Positions 15,714 through 24,058 of a stretch of 30,596 nt of DNA are shown in pieces (position 1 is the stretch's first letter; each line of letters opens with the position of its first letter). Made by a program: the position numbers and the translations under genes. The stretch is from Candidatus Sigynarchaeota archaeon (GTDB lineage: Archaea; Asgardarchaeota; Lokiarchaeia; Sigynarchaeales; Sigynarchaeaceae), in contig JAUQYW010000380.1 of the NCBI GenBank assembly GCA_030587525.1, positions 1-30,596 of the forward strand. Direction: 5' to 3'. The notes beneath the pieces are model-generated. The model was not told the DNA's origin. It worked only from the letters and a program-made list of their open reading frames with translations, and did not search any database.

Positions 15714-16705
15714 CACGTCACCGGCTTGGCACTTCGTCTCCCGTTCATCCATATGCCCAAAATTAATACAACAAAGACCATCCCGATGGAAACCGGATGG
15801 ATGATAAGAATTGTTATTTCAGCGCCTTGCCAAGGGAGTCCGGTATGGAAAATATAAGACAGATATAGGAGAAGCATGCCGGCGAGATAAGAGCCAGTTT
15901 TTTTTGTGATCACGCAGAGCAAGAAGCCGAAGATCATGAACGTGATGGCAAAACCAACCGTGTGCCACGGGTAGCAAAGCCCGAAAAGAACCGACGTCAC
16001 GACATATGCGAACTTCACCCCGCGGTTCATGAACATCTTGAAGCCCCACTTGAAGAAGAAACTGCACATGCCCCAAAGTTGTACGATCTTCGTGACGAAA
16101 TAGAAGAAATATATCTTCGGTTCGAAAAACGAGCAGCAATGCCAGATACTCGATACCAGGCCATACCCGAAGGCAGCGATGGCCATAGGAATGGCAGTTT
16201 TCTTGAACGTGGCCGTGTTACTTGCAAACTCGTTGCGATCCAGCTTGAATACCTTGCTAGCGATAGCGGGAATGCAGCCGAGCACGACCAGGCTCGCGAT
16301 GGAGGGGAAAAATAAGGAGCCCATGCCCAGGAAGCCCGCGGGATCCCACCAGGCATACCCGATCGCGAAGTTGACAACGAAAAAAATCCCCGTCGAGATA
16401 AAAAAGAGGGCGTATTCGGCCCGCGTCACCTCCCGCCGCGTGGCGGTCGTTGGTGGTTCTTGTTGCTTCAAGAACCACGACGCCACCGTGACCATTATCA
16501 CGATCCCCCATGTGGCGAGCAGTCGCATGGAAAGAGGACCACCCAGGGCATCGACGCCTTCCATCCAGGTCATGCCATTGATCGGCGGCTCCCCGACCAC
16601 GTTCAGCGATAAATATTCGAGTATATCGAGCGGTATAACCATTACAAGCAAAACCAGAATAGCAACCAGCAAGAGGAGCAGTTTCCCGATCCGGGAGATT
16701 CGCAA
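15713..16705 (-). CDS. Degenerate CPBP/Abi-like integral membrane protein
   Basis: The protein has 330 residues and about eight membrane helices. The C-terminal third looks like the CPBP (Abi/Rce1-type) intramembrane protease fold: LFGLCYPWHTVGFAITFMIF matches the motif-3 helix, and the following TKKTGSYLAGM and LSYIFHTGLPW match the gly-rich turn and the last histidine motif. The first signature, EExxxR, is missing: the corresponding helix reads FFFKWGFKMFMNRG. The protein may therefore be a CPBP homologue that has lost protease activity. It starts with TTG, preceded by an in-frame TGA 15 bases earlier, and is coupled to the GH43-like gene by a one-base overlap. It might anchor or transport the substrate of that gene. 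Confidence 0.55.
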   Translation of the reverse strand: MRISRIGKLLLLLVAILVLLVMVIPLDILEYLSLNVVGEPPINGMTWMEGVDALGGPLSMRLLATWGIVIMVTVASWFLKQQEPPTTATRREVTRAEYALFFISTGIFFVVNFAIGYAWWDPAGFLGMGSLFFPSIASLVVLGCIPAIASKVFKLDRNEFASNTATFKKTAIPMAIAAFGYGLVSSIWHCCSFFEPKIYFFYFVTKIVQLWGMCSFFFKWGFKMFMNRGVKFAYVVTSVLFGLCYPWHTVGFAITFMIFGFLLCVITKKTGSYLAGMLLLYLSYIFHTGLPWQGAEITILIIHPVSIGMVFVVLILGIWMNGRRSAKPVT

Positions 16706-16764
16706 GTCGATAGAGGGTCACCCGTTACTTCATCATCTCCCTCGGATAAAAAATGTGTTCTTTC

Positions 16765-17730
16765 CTACGCGCACACACCGGCATATTGCGCATAGGTGAT
16801 TTCTATGTCCCCGCGTCGATCCATGGCCTTGAAAGACGAGAGCACCGCGGAATTGAGGGCCTCGACGCTCGGCAGGTTCAAGAGCCACGATGCAAATACC
16901 ACGGTCTTTTCGGTCACGGTCGTGATGATGCCTGCGTCTAGGAGGACCATGGTCATCCGTTCAAGATCATCGTTTCCAGTGTCGCCTTCCAATCTCGACC
17001 AGAGCGCGAGCCGGATGGTTGCAATTCGCGAGAGCTTGGACTTGAGCACGCGCCCGCTTTTCGTGAACATTGCACCTTCTTTCATGCACGACAGCACTGC
17101 CAGACACTTGAGCTTGATGGCATCGAGTTTCACGACGCGCTTGTGCATTGAATCGTGTAAAGGTGTGATATGCATAAACTTTTGGCCGCAAATTGGGCAA
17201 TACACCGCTGGGCTGACATCGTCTCGGGTTGCATCCACGCTCATGGTGCAACTTGTGCAAAACATCATCTCGGAGGGATCGACTTGTACCTGTAATTCAT
17301 TAACTTTTGCGAGATCTATGTAGGATCTGTTCGACTTGGATGCCGATGAATGAACTTTTCCGGATTCAACGGCGTAATCAGTAGCTCCCGAGTAATCAAA
17401 CAGCAACGCATTCACCGGGGATGGCATGACCCAGCAAGAGTCATCCCACGTCTCGAGTGACGCGATCGCCGCGGCATCCATAACCGGCGTGATGTACTCA
17501 TTTTGTATTGACGAAGGAGACGGGTTCTGCGGGATTGGTAGCACTTGGTTCGCGGCAAGCTTGTGCCATTTCTTCACGATGTGATCAATGCACGCGATCG
17601 TTGCGGCGAATGCGATGAACAAGCACGTTGCAAGAAATGCTGGCAAAAATGGCGCAGTTACTGCTAACATGCTTCCTATCATGCATGCCACAAACAACTC
17701 CAAAGCCATTTTCCTATTTTTCGCATTCAT
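16765..17730 (-). CDS. Two-helix membrane protein with zinc ribbon
   Basis: This 321-residue protein has two hydrophobic helices at the N-terminus (about 9-27 and 30-48), then a soluble region. That region carries a four-cysteine zinc ribbon: C158 and C161 in FCTSCTMSVD, C178 and C181 in CPICGQKF. After it come about 130 residues of helices, including LLDAGIITTVTEKTVVFAS and a winged-helix-like part. No family was recognised. The zinc ribbon and helical tail suggest protein or nucleic-acid binding at the inner membrane face. A GTGAT motif five bases before ATG 17730 supports the start. It reads away from the ADP-ribosylglycohydrolase homologue to its right, across a shared promoter gap. Confidence 0.7.
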   Translation of the reverse strand: MNAKNRKMALELFVACMIGSMLAVTAPFLPAFLATCLFIAFAATIACIDHIVKKWHKLAANQVLPIPQNPSPSSIQNEYITPVMDAAAIASLETWDDSCWVMPSPVNALLFDYSGATDYAVESGKVHSSASKSNRSYIDLAKVNELQVQVDPSEMMFCTSCTMSVDATRDDVSPAVYCPICGQKFMHITPLHDSMHKRVVKLDAIKLKCLAVLSCMKEGAMFTKSGRVLKSKLSRIATIRLALWSRLEGDTGNDDLERMTMVLLDAGIITTVTEKTVVFASWLLNLPSVEALNSAVLSSFKAMDRRGDIEITYAQYAGVCA

Positions 17731-17783
17731 CTTGCATCACGTTGAATTGATTGTCAAGGATGACCTATGGTTTATCCAAGAGA

Positions 17784-17790
17784 TTTAAAT
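17784..17790 (+). promoter_or_regulatory. TATA-like box of the 17896 gene
   Basis: TTTAAAT lies in the A/T-rich gap between divergent genes, about 110 bases before the chosen start. It lies inside a longer open frame that would begin at 17767. Its presence is one reason to prefer the start at 17896. Confidence 0.3.
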
Positions 17791-17895
17791 GACGTATGGA
17801 GAACATATGTTTTTGAAAAAACGGGCAGTTCGCTTATTGCGATTAATTCGGATTGCGTTATTAGTCATGATGCGGTATTGACATTCGTGATATCC

Positions 17896-18939
17896 ATGAA
17901 CGGCACGAGCTCGACACTGGTCTCGAAAATATGGGGTTGCTTGCTCGGCAGCGCCATTGGAAACGCTATGGGATCGATCGTGGAAAACTGGCCATACGAG
18001 CGCATTGAAAAAACCTACGGGAAAATAGAGATGCCGCTGCACTTGGAGCGCATCAGGACGGAAGATGATCACCGGATCGCGATGCTCTACACGGAGGCGT
18101 ACTTGAAATACCAGCGCAGCATCACGCCAGAAGATCTTGCTGAGATCTGGAAGGAAAAATTTACGAACTCGGACCAATTTTTCTGGTGCATGCGCAATTC
18201 GCTGGAACTATTGCGACGTGGCATCTCGCCGCGGCAAACTGGCATGTACAACATAAACACGGGCAGCGCCATTATGGCCATCGCCCCCATTGGCATCTAC
18301 AACATGTTCGAGCCGGACAAGGCCTATGCGGAAGCCCTCGACCTGGCATACATGTACCAGCCCGAACCCGATGCCCAGTGCGCAGCCGCCATGGCCGCGG
18401 GATTCGCCGAGGCATTCTCGCCGGACGCGACAGTGGATAGCATTGTTGCCACGATCCACGACCATGCGCTCGACAAGGATATGGTGTACTGGGATGACCG
18501 CAAGGTGAACAATCTCAAGACCGCGGTAGACATCGGGATCGACATCGCCGACAAGCACGGGGCCGACTGGTGGTCGGCACGCAAAGATGTTTGCGACCGG
18601 CTCGGGCAATGGCACGCCATCGAGCCTATCGAGGTCCTCTCGATCACGGTCTCCCTTTTCAAGATGACTGGCGGAAATTATACCGAAGGGGTCATCGCGG
18701 GCACTAATACAGGCCGGGACTCAGACACGATCTCGAACTTGATCGGCGGTCTATGCTGTGCCATGCACGGGCTGGAAGCCATCCCCGCCGATTGGCGCGA
18801 GGGCGTTCTAGAAGTCAATCCAGCCCTCCACGACAAGTTCGGCCAAGTGTCCCGGGAGTTTGCGGCGATCCTCGTGAAAAAATTCGAGATGTACAAGAAA
18901 TACTGGAGCTACGCGGATAAATTGACCCGCCTCGTTTAA
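17896..18939 (+). CDS. ADP-ribosylglycohydrolase-fold protein, copy 1
   Basis: A protein of about 347 residues with the ADP-ribosylglycohydrolase (DraG/ARH) fold. It opens KIWGCLLGSAIGNAMG, like many members. The first metal motif, usually TDDT, reads TEDDHRIAML, so both flanking threonines are replaced. The C-terminal metal motif is GRDSDTISNLIGG and keeps the Asp-x-Asp-Thr core. Canonical members cleave ADP-ribose from arginine; altered motifs like these also occur in homologues near sugar genes whose substrate is unknown. ATG 17896 is chosen because homologous copy 2 starts at the same distance from KIWGC and because the sequence upstream looks like a promoter. The gene is convergent with copy 2 and ends at a strong hairpin. 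Confidence 0.82.
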   Translation: MNGTSSTLVSKIWGCLLGSAIGNAMGSIVENWPYERIEKTYGKIEMPLHLERIRTEDDHRIAMLYTEAYLKYQRSITPEDLAEIWKEKFTNSDQFFWCMRNSLELLRRGISPRQTGMYNINTGSAIMAIAPIGIYNMFEPDKAYAEALDLAYMYQPEPDAQCAAAMAAGFAEAFSPDATVDSIVATIHDHALDKDMVYWDDRKVNNLKTAVDIGIDIADKHGADWWSARKDVCDRLGQWHAIEPIEVLSITVSLFKMTGGNYTEGVIAGTNTGRDSDTISNLIGGLCCAMHGLEAIPADWREGVLEVNPALHDKFGQVSREFAAILVKKFEMYKKYWSYADKLTRLV

Positions 18940-18973
18940 AAAAATTCAAGGGAACCCGGTGTCCCGGGTTCCC
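18938..18973 (-). terminator. Perfect 10-base hairpin with T run (minus strand)
   Basis: GGGAACCCGG (18950-18959) pairs perfectly with CCGGGTTCCC (18964-18973) across a four-base loop. On the minus strand it is followed five bases later by seven T residues (18944-18938), the textbook form of an intrinsic terminator. It would stop transcripts of the minus-strand operon ending at 19141, after a trailer of about 170 bases, before they run antisense into copy 1. On the plus strand the same hairpin directly follows the copy 1 stop. Confidence 0.6.
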
Positions 18974-19140
18974 CATTTCTCCCGAAAAAAGGGAAAATCC
19001 TGACCGGATTGCCTTCCCCATTGACAAGTTCTCTCTCACGCAATTAGAAGCCGTATCATCCAAAAACGGACAGCGTGGGATAAAAATGGGAGTTTTTATC
19101 TACGGTGAGGCTTTGGTATCTGAGCACGAGCAGCCGATAC

Positions 19141-20481
19141 TTATTTATCCATCAAGCGTTCCGCCTGGGCAAACGTCCTTTCAGCGAGTTTCTGCAAAGA
19201 CATTTCCTTCCAATTCGCCAGCGGTGACAAGATCTCGCCTCGCGCGAACCGTTTCTCGTAGCTCGGGATAAGCTTATTACCAAGGTATGCACCAAGGATC
19301 GCGGCCGCGTTGCCCGCGTTGCAGTCAGTGTCGAGGCCGCACTCGGTAGCTCGGTGCATGGTCTGGAACATGTCGCCGTCGCCGTAGATCAAGCCGATGA
19401 CGATTGCCGCGTTGTTCGGCACGGTGTGCACGCCGAACGCGCGATCCTTCTTGAGCAAATTCAGTCGCTCCTTGAGCCAGGCCTTGTTGTTGCTGAGGCG
19501 CTGGCGTGCATCATCCACGAGCTCCCGGCGGTATTTTTCAGATGCTTCCTCGGCTGCAGCCCAGGCTTGTTCCCAGAACCTGGGATCGTGATTTAATTCA
19601 AAGGTCGCGACCACCGCGTCGATGCATTCATAGAATTTCGCGATATTTGGCTTGGAAATGCGCTTGTCGTCGAGCAAGAGCAGCGCATCTTTCACGCGAA
19701 CGATGTCGGATTTCAAGATCTCCGCCGTGACGCCGTGCTGCTCGATGGTCTCCCACTTGGAAGGCCGGTCGGGAAGTGGCGATCTCGCTAGGAACTTGAC
19801 CGCGGCGGGATAGGTGATGGTCGTCTTGACATCTATGGGATTAAAGTCGATGCCGACGGCCACCATTGCGGAGACAAACAGCTCGCCAGCGATGCCGACC
19901 CCCCGGTGGGCGATCCATGCATCTTCAAGCGATAGTTGCACGCACAATCGCAAGCGTTTCAAGTCGTTCTCCGCAGTGGGGCTCTGGTCTGAATGCCAGC
20001 CACTCGCGGGCGCGAGCATACCGAACAGTTCTCCTTTCATCTGTGCGCCGATCCAGTCGAAATACGCGTTTTGATATCTGTTCTCGTATATTTCATCTGC
20101 CGCGTGTTCCCACGGCACGCCGTGATCGACGGCATTTTCCAGCGCGGCCTTCTCGGCGGTGAACACGTACCGGCGATCGAGATTCTCCTTCCAGAAACGA
20201 CCAAGCAATTCCGGGGACAATATCTCATGTTTTGTTTTGCCAGCTTTGATCATCGCATCGTCGAGCGATTCCAGGGCAAGCAGAGCGATGAGTTCGTATT
20301 GCTCGTCATCGTTGATCTGCTGCCTGTGGGTTTCGATCCAGCCCGTGAGCGGTGGTACCATCTTTTGAATAAACTTCTTGGTGCGGCCTTCCACGCGAGA
20401 CCCGTACATGCCACCTGAAATCTTGCCCGTCCAGCAGCCCCAGATCTTGTCGAGAAGCGTGTTCTTGTCGTGATCTACCAT
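19141..20481 (-). CDS. ADP-ribosylglycohydrolase-fold protein, copy 2
   Basis: The protein has 446 residues and is longer than copy 1 by an inserted helical region around 90-260. It begins LLDKIWGCWTGKISGGMYGS. The first metal motif is INDDEQYELIAL (Asp-Asp kept, both threonines changed), and the last is GLDTDCNAGNAAAILGAYLG. GLDTDCN is the variant seen in the large, poorly characterised branch of this family that often neighbours carbohydrate genes, so sugar or nucleoside hydrolysis is as likely as removal of ADP-ribose. It has no signal peptide. It follows the AhpD-like gene by only four bases, so it is the last gene of the minus-strand operon. About 160 bases of trailer lead to a strong terminator. 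Confidence 0.83.
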   Translation of the reverse strand: MVDHDKNTLLDKIWGCWTGKISGGMYGSRVEGRTKKFIQKMVPPLTGWIETHRQQINDDEQYELIALLALESLDDAMIKAGKTKHEILSPELLGRFWKENLDRRYVFTAEKAALENAVDHGVPWEHAADEIYENRYQNAYFDWIGAQMKGELFGMLAPASGWHSDQSPTAENDLKRLRLCVQLSLEDAWIAHRGVGIAGELFVSAMVAVGIDFNPIDVKTTITYPAAVKFLARSPLPDRPSKWETIEQHGVTAEILKSDIVRVKDALLLLDDKRISKPNIAKFYECIDAVVATFELNHDPRFWEQAWAAAEEASEKYRRELVDDARQRLSNNKAWLKERLNLLKKDRAFGVHTVPNNAAIVIGLIYGDGDMFQTMHRATECGLDTDCNAGNAAAILGAYLGNKLIPSYEKRFARGEILSPLANWKEMSLQKLAERTFAQAERLMDK

Positions 20482-20485
20482 GCTA

Positions 20486-21091
20486 TCATCTCGTCATGGG
20501 TTTCGTTTTGACATCTCCAGTTCCTGTCAGCTTGAGCAATCCGAATGCTGTGACGACCGGCCTCCCAATGAGGAAGACCAGGAATTCCACCCACAAGGAT
20601 CCATGCTCTGGAGGGATTTTTTTCAGGCGACTCCTGAACGCGTCCAAAGTGTTACCCATGTAATTTCCCACGGTGATACCATAAATGCATTGCAAGATTG
20701 CCTTGCTCTTTTGCACGCCATATGCATGCACGAGGCGCTGGATGGCTTGTTTTTCTGGCTTCCCTTGGGTTTCGGCGTAATGCTGGGCGAACGCGAGGGC
20801 GACGAGCTCATCACGCTCAGCGCCATCAAATTGCGAGCCAAGGATTGCAGCGATCTCCCGGTCCGAGCATCCTGCTTCCAATGCCAGGCGGGTGTGGATC
20901 CAAGAGCAGTACCGGCAACCGTTAACACCCGTCACCGCGAGCATGATGCGCTCCGCGAAACCGGGCGAGATGCTTGTCGACATTTTCGTCATTCCGCACC
21001 GGATAACCGTGACAATGTCCCGGATGAACAAGCGAAAGGTGTAACTCCGTTTTGGGTACCACCCATGATGCGCAGCCGGGATCGATGCCAT
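20486..21091 (-). CDS. AhpD-like/carboxymuconolactone decarboxylase family protein
   Basis: A 201-residue helical protein with the AhpD core: FAERIMLAVTGVNGCRYC contains the conserved glutamate helix and the redox pair C59 and C62, and H66 lies one turn later (SWIHTRLALEAG). AhpD-type proteins carry out thiol-based peroxide or dihydrolipoamide chemistry, and the wider family includes decarboxylases. The CxxC-x3-H set favours a redox role. A C-terminal segment (LWVEFLVFLIGRPVVTAFGLL) is hydrophobic enough to lie in or on the membrane, which is uncommon. ATG 21091 is chosen because it has an AGGATC site just upstream; a more distant TTG has none. The gene lies between the acyl-CoA ligase and an ADP-ribosylglycohydrolase homologue in one operon. 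Confidence 0.83.
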   Translation of the reverse strand: MASIPAAHHGWYPKRSYTFRLFIRDIVTVIRCGMTKMSTSISPGFAERIMLAVTGVNGCRYCSWIHTRLALEAGCSDREIAAILGSQFDGAERDELVALAFAQHYAETQGKPEKQAIQRLVHAYGVQKSKAILQCIYGITVGNYMGNTLDAFRSRLKKIPPEHGSLWVEFLVFLIGRPVVTAFGLLKLTGTGDVKTKPMTR

Positions 21092-21171
21092 GAACGATCC
21101 TAAGTCGTGAGAAATGATAAATGAAGCTCCCAAAAATAGAAGGAGGTGAAAAAAAGAATGAGGTGAAGAAA

Positions 21172-22836
21172 TTATTCGGCTTTGCCTTTTTCTTGGAGCT
21201 TGATATACTGGTCCCTATACTCTTTCTTGAGAACCTTGCCGAGCGAATTGGTCTGGAGCTGGTTCTTGAACCACCAGACACGGGGCACCTTGTACTTGGC
21301 AAGCTCCTTTTCGGCAAGGGCTTTCAATTCCCGCTCGAGATCCTCGGTCTTGTCCTTGAATTCCGCGGAGGGAATGATGACGGCCAGAAGTTGCTCGCCA
21401 TAGATCTTGTGCGGCACGCCGAGGACCGCGAGTTCCTTGACGCCGCGGTGGTTACGTAGCACCATCTCGATCTCGCTCGGGTACACGAGCCGCTCGCTCA
21501 CCTTGGCAATGTCCTTCGACCTGTCGGTCAAATAACACACGCCGGCCTCATCGCGGTATCCGACGTCACCGCTCCAGTACCAGATACCTTCCCGTCCCTT
21601 GATCGGCTTCATGACCGGGTCGGAGAGCTTATGGTCGATCAAGTCCTTCGAGTCGCGGTTCAAGTATCCAACCATAATGTGTGGCCCCTTGTTGACCAGC
21701 TCGCCGACGTTCTGCTTCCCGAGTGGGAGGATGTTGCCTTTGTCATCGACGTATTCGATCTCGGCGCCGGGCATGGGTTTTCCGATGGCACCTGGCACGG
21801 CTTTTTCGATGTTCGCGGTGCCGACGCAGATGTCCTCGGTGCCACCGTATGCTTGGCAGACCCTGCCCCTGCCTCGCAAGAGGCGCTTGTTCAAGTCGGC
21901 CTCCGTCTCGGGTGGCAGCGGGCCTGCACCGCTGATAAACCACCGGTTCTTCGGGCAGATGGTGAAGTTTTCGACGTTGTCTTGCGCCATCAGCATCTTG
22001 TAGATCGACGGGACACCGCAAAAGAGGGTCATGTTCGGGTCCTCGAGTGCCTTTAGCAAGACTTGCGGGTCGAACTTGTCGAGCATGCGGATCGTGCCGC
22101 CGACGTAAATTGTGGAGGCGAGGTTTACAAACCCGAAGATGTGGTACATAGGAAGCACGAGGTTGATGTACTCGTTTGCAGTCAGGTCGAACGTCGCCGT
22201 GTGGACGCGGCCTGCGTAGATGTAGCCCTTGTGGTCGTGGAGCACGCCCTTGGAATTGCCGGTGGTCCCGCTCGTGAAATGGCACGAAGCGAGGTCCTCC
22301 TCTTTCACCGGTATCTTGGGATCCTTTGCGGGGGCTTTCTCGATCATCTCCCAGAACTCGCCCTTGACCGCCGGCGTGTCGGCGTACTCGTCACTCTTGC
22401 CGATAATGATGATGCTCTTGACCGGCTCCGTTTTCGCTGCCTTCTTCACCACGGCGGTGATAGATGCTTTGATGACCATGATCTCCATCTTCGCCCGCTG
22501 GATTGCTTCTGCGACCTCCCTCGCCATCCACAGCGAGATGAGCGGTGTGGCCACGGCGCCGATGCGATAGCACGCGTAAATGGCAACGCAGAACTCGATG
22601 CTATTAGTCGTCTGGATCCCGATGAAGTCGCCCTTCTTTGCACCAAGCGACAAGAAGACGTTGGCGAGTTTCAAGACTGTTTCATAAAACTGCTTGTATG
22701 TGAGCTTTTTCCCCTCGTAAATCACGAAAGCCTTGTCCGACTTAGCCTTGTCATCAAGGACTTCATTTAAATTTTGGAATTTTGCTTCTGGTAATTTCTT
22801 GGCTGTCATAGCTGCCGGTTTTTCAAGTGGTGTCAT
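21172..22836 (-). CDS. AMP-forming acyl-CoA ligase-type enzyme
   Basis: The protein has 554 residues and contains the ANL-family core motifs in order: P-loop FTSGTTGNSKG (187-197), the A5 motif YGGTE (330-334), WYWSGDVGYRDE (419-430), D438-R439 before the hinge, and NSLGKVLKKEYRDQ with the catalytic-type lysine K534. Such enzymes activate a carboxylic acid with ATP and transfer it to CoA. An anomaly is the hinge/A8 motif: it reads KDIAKVSERLVYPSEIE, where the conserved glycine before the loop is replaced by Ser-Glu. This may alter domain rotation or thioesterification. The substrate is probably a medium-chain or aromatic acid, but it is not resolvable. A GAGGG site precedes ATG 22836. It is followed on the same strand by the AhpD-like gene. 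Confidence 0.9.
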   Translation of the reverse strand: MTPLEKPAAMTAKKLPEAKFQNLNEVLDDKAKSDKAFVIYEGKKLTYKQFYETVLKLANVFLSLGAKKGDFIGIQTTNSIEFCVAIYACYRIGAVATPLISLWMAREVAEAIQRAKMEIMVIKASITAVVKKAAKTEPVKSIIIIGKSDEYADTPAVKGEFWEMIEKAPAKDPKIPVKEEDLASCHFTSGTTGNSKGVLHDHKGYIYAGRVHTATFDLTANEYINLVLPMYHIFGFVNLASTIYVGGTIRMLDKFDPQVLLKALEDPNMTLFCGVPSIYKMLMAQDNVENFTICPKNRWFISGAGPLPPETEADLNKRLLRGRGRVCQAYGGTEDICVGTANIEKAVPGAIGKPMPGAEIEYVDDKGNILPLGKQNVGELVNKGPHIMVGYLNRDSKDLIDHKLSDPVMKPIKGREGIWYWSGDVGYRDEAGVCYLTDRSKDIAKVSERLVYPSEIEMVLRNHRGVKELAVLGVPHKIYGEQLLAVIIPSAEFKDKTEDLERELKALAEKELAKYKVPRVWWFKNQLQTNSLGKVLKKEYRDQYIKLQEKGKAE

Positions 22837-22944
22837 GATAAATCCCTCGATAATTTGGAAAAATCAAAGACCTTCTCGAATTGGTCGATATTATTTGGTT
22901 GCATAGTAAAAATTAAAGCCTTTCCAGCGATATCGGGAGAGGAT

Positions 22945-23316
22945 TCATGGGGCACCGGAAGGATTCTTTTCCGGATTGTCGTTTGTCGGTTTGAACCGTT
23001 TTATCCAATCGGTGATCAATGTCTGTTTCGGCGGGTTCAAAACCTTGTAATATAAGACTTTAAAAAAAGGTCTCATGTCCGAAAAATTGCACTTGAGCTT
23101 GAAAACTTTCGAGAGTAGAAGCATTTTTTCCTCGATTTCCGTGAAAGCCTTTACCATCGAATCATCCGCCGGGAACGATCGCGCAAGCTTGGACTTGATG
23201 GAGGCAACGCTGTATGGCTTCGCCCGCAATGCCTTTCCAAAATCAAGCAACTCTGTTTCAACTTGCTTGATGAAAAACCGGATCTTGCGCAGGTCCTCGG
23301 GAGCTTCATGTGCCAT
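22945..23316 (-). CDS. Small helical hypothetical protein
   Basis: A 123-residue, mostly helical, lysine-rich protein with no membrane helix and no recognised family. The first 65 residues are predicted as two amphipathic helices (LRKIRFFIKQVETELLDFGK, then SIKSKLARSF), and the C-terminal region is Pro/Asn-rich. It sits 108 bases before the acyl-CoA ligase on the same strand and 95 bases after another small orphan, so it may be cotranscribed with them. Nothing in the sequence identifies a ligand. A short upstream ribosome-binding site is not obvious. Confidence 0.6.
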   Translation of the reverse strand: MAHEAPEDLRKIRFFIKQVETELLDFGKALRAKPYSVASIKSKLARSFPADDSMVKAFTEIEEKMLLLSKVFKLKCNFSDMRPFFKVLYYKVLNPPKQTLITDWIKRFKPTNDNPEKNPSGAP

Positions 23317-23411
23317 GGTCGTGTCACGCGGCCAATCGTGTGTTGCTTGAACACCCCTTGCTGCTGCCGGTTAAAAAAGAAATGGATTAATCCACGGTCA
23401 TCCCGCGGGGA

Positions 23412-23726
23412 TCATTCGGGCACGAATAAGAACTCAGTCGTATAAAACGAGATATCCTTCTGTTCTTCCTCCATGACCGCGACCATGGATATCCGGTAGA
23501 AGCCTGGTGCTGAGACGAGATGCAATTGTTGTGATTTCAAGTTCTCGTTGTACCGGATGTAGAATGGTTTCACGTATTCTTTAAGAAAATCGATCGTCTC
23601 GAAGTCCAAGCTAGCAAACTTGTTCTTGATCAGGTCTTTCGTCTGGTCATTGGTTTGCACGCTCTCGCCAGCCCAGGTCCTCCGGACTTGGTCACGTGTC
23701 AAATCCTGGTTGAAGAAGGATAGCAT
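23412..23726 (-). CDS. Small hypothetical protein
   Basis: A 104-residue soluble protein. Its mostly helical N-terminal half (SFFNQDLTRDQVRRTWAGE, then LIKNKFASLDFETIDFLKEY) is followed by strands (FYIRYNENLK, LHLVSAPGFYRISMVAVME) and an aromatic end. No family was recognised. The strand ISMVAVMEEEQKDISFYTTE suggests a small sandwich or barrel. It belongs to the run of small minus-strand genes ahead of the acyl-CoA ligase. No clear ribosome-binding motif lies before the ATG. Codon use is like its neighbours. Confidence 0.55.
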   Translation of the reverse strand: MLSFFNQDLTRDQVRRTWAGESVQTNDQTKDLIKNKFASLDFETIDFLKEYVKPFYIRYNENLKSQQLHLVSAPGFYRISMVAVMEEEQKDISFYTTEFLFVPE

Positions 23727-23785
23727 GGGGATACTTTTTTCGATGCTGGGGAATCAATACTCGTCCCCCCACCTTAATCGCTTTG

Positions 23786-23986
23786 TCAATGCAAACTTGT
23801 GTGAAGTATGCAATCGACCTTCAAATCCGGTTCTGGCTTCGTCTGCAAGGCCATCTGGCGCTCGAATCGCTGCTGTTCCTTCCGGCGCTGGCCACTCTGC
23901 AAGAGCCAGCCAATAACGAGTCCTACGATGCCAAAAACGCCCGACAAAATCTGCGGCATCAATGTCATTATATCTACTTGCAACAT
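23786..23986 (-). CDS. Small single-helix membrane protein
   Basis: A 66-residue protein with one clear membrane helix (ILSGVFGIVGLVIGWLLQ, about 12-29), a basic cytoplasmic segment (SGQRRKEQQRFERQ) and a short tail. Helix and positive-inside charge agree, so this is a real small membrane protein rather than a shadow of the overlapping open frame on the same strand (23754-24215), which is Cys/Arg-poor in pattern and has no structure. An alternative ATG six codons downstream is possible. It heads the minus-strand run of small genes and is divergent to the GH36 gene. Confidence 0.55.
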   Translation of the reverse strand: MLQVDIMTLMPQILSGVFGIVGLVIGWLLQSGQRRKEQQRFERQMALQTKPEPDLKVDCILHTSLH

Positions 23987-24058
23987 GGTTGTTCACTTCG
24001 GCCATAAATGGCATTCCACAAAATCTCCTGGGAATATCTCGACCTCCGCACCTTCGAC

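Noticed and set aside
17767..17895. N-terminal extension of the first ADP-ribosylglycohydrolase homologue
   Set aside because: The stretch is A/T-rich with a TATA-like box, and the protein would gain 43 residues unlike its homologue; a start at 17896 matches the family.
22063..22770. A 235-codon plus-strand open frame opposite the acyl-CoA ligase
   Set aside because: The ligase frame has all adenylation motifs; the antisense frame has no domain and no ribosome-binding site.
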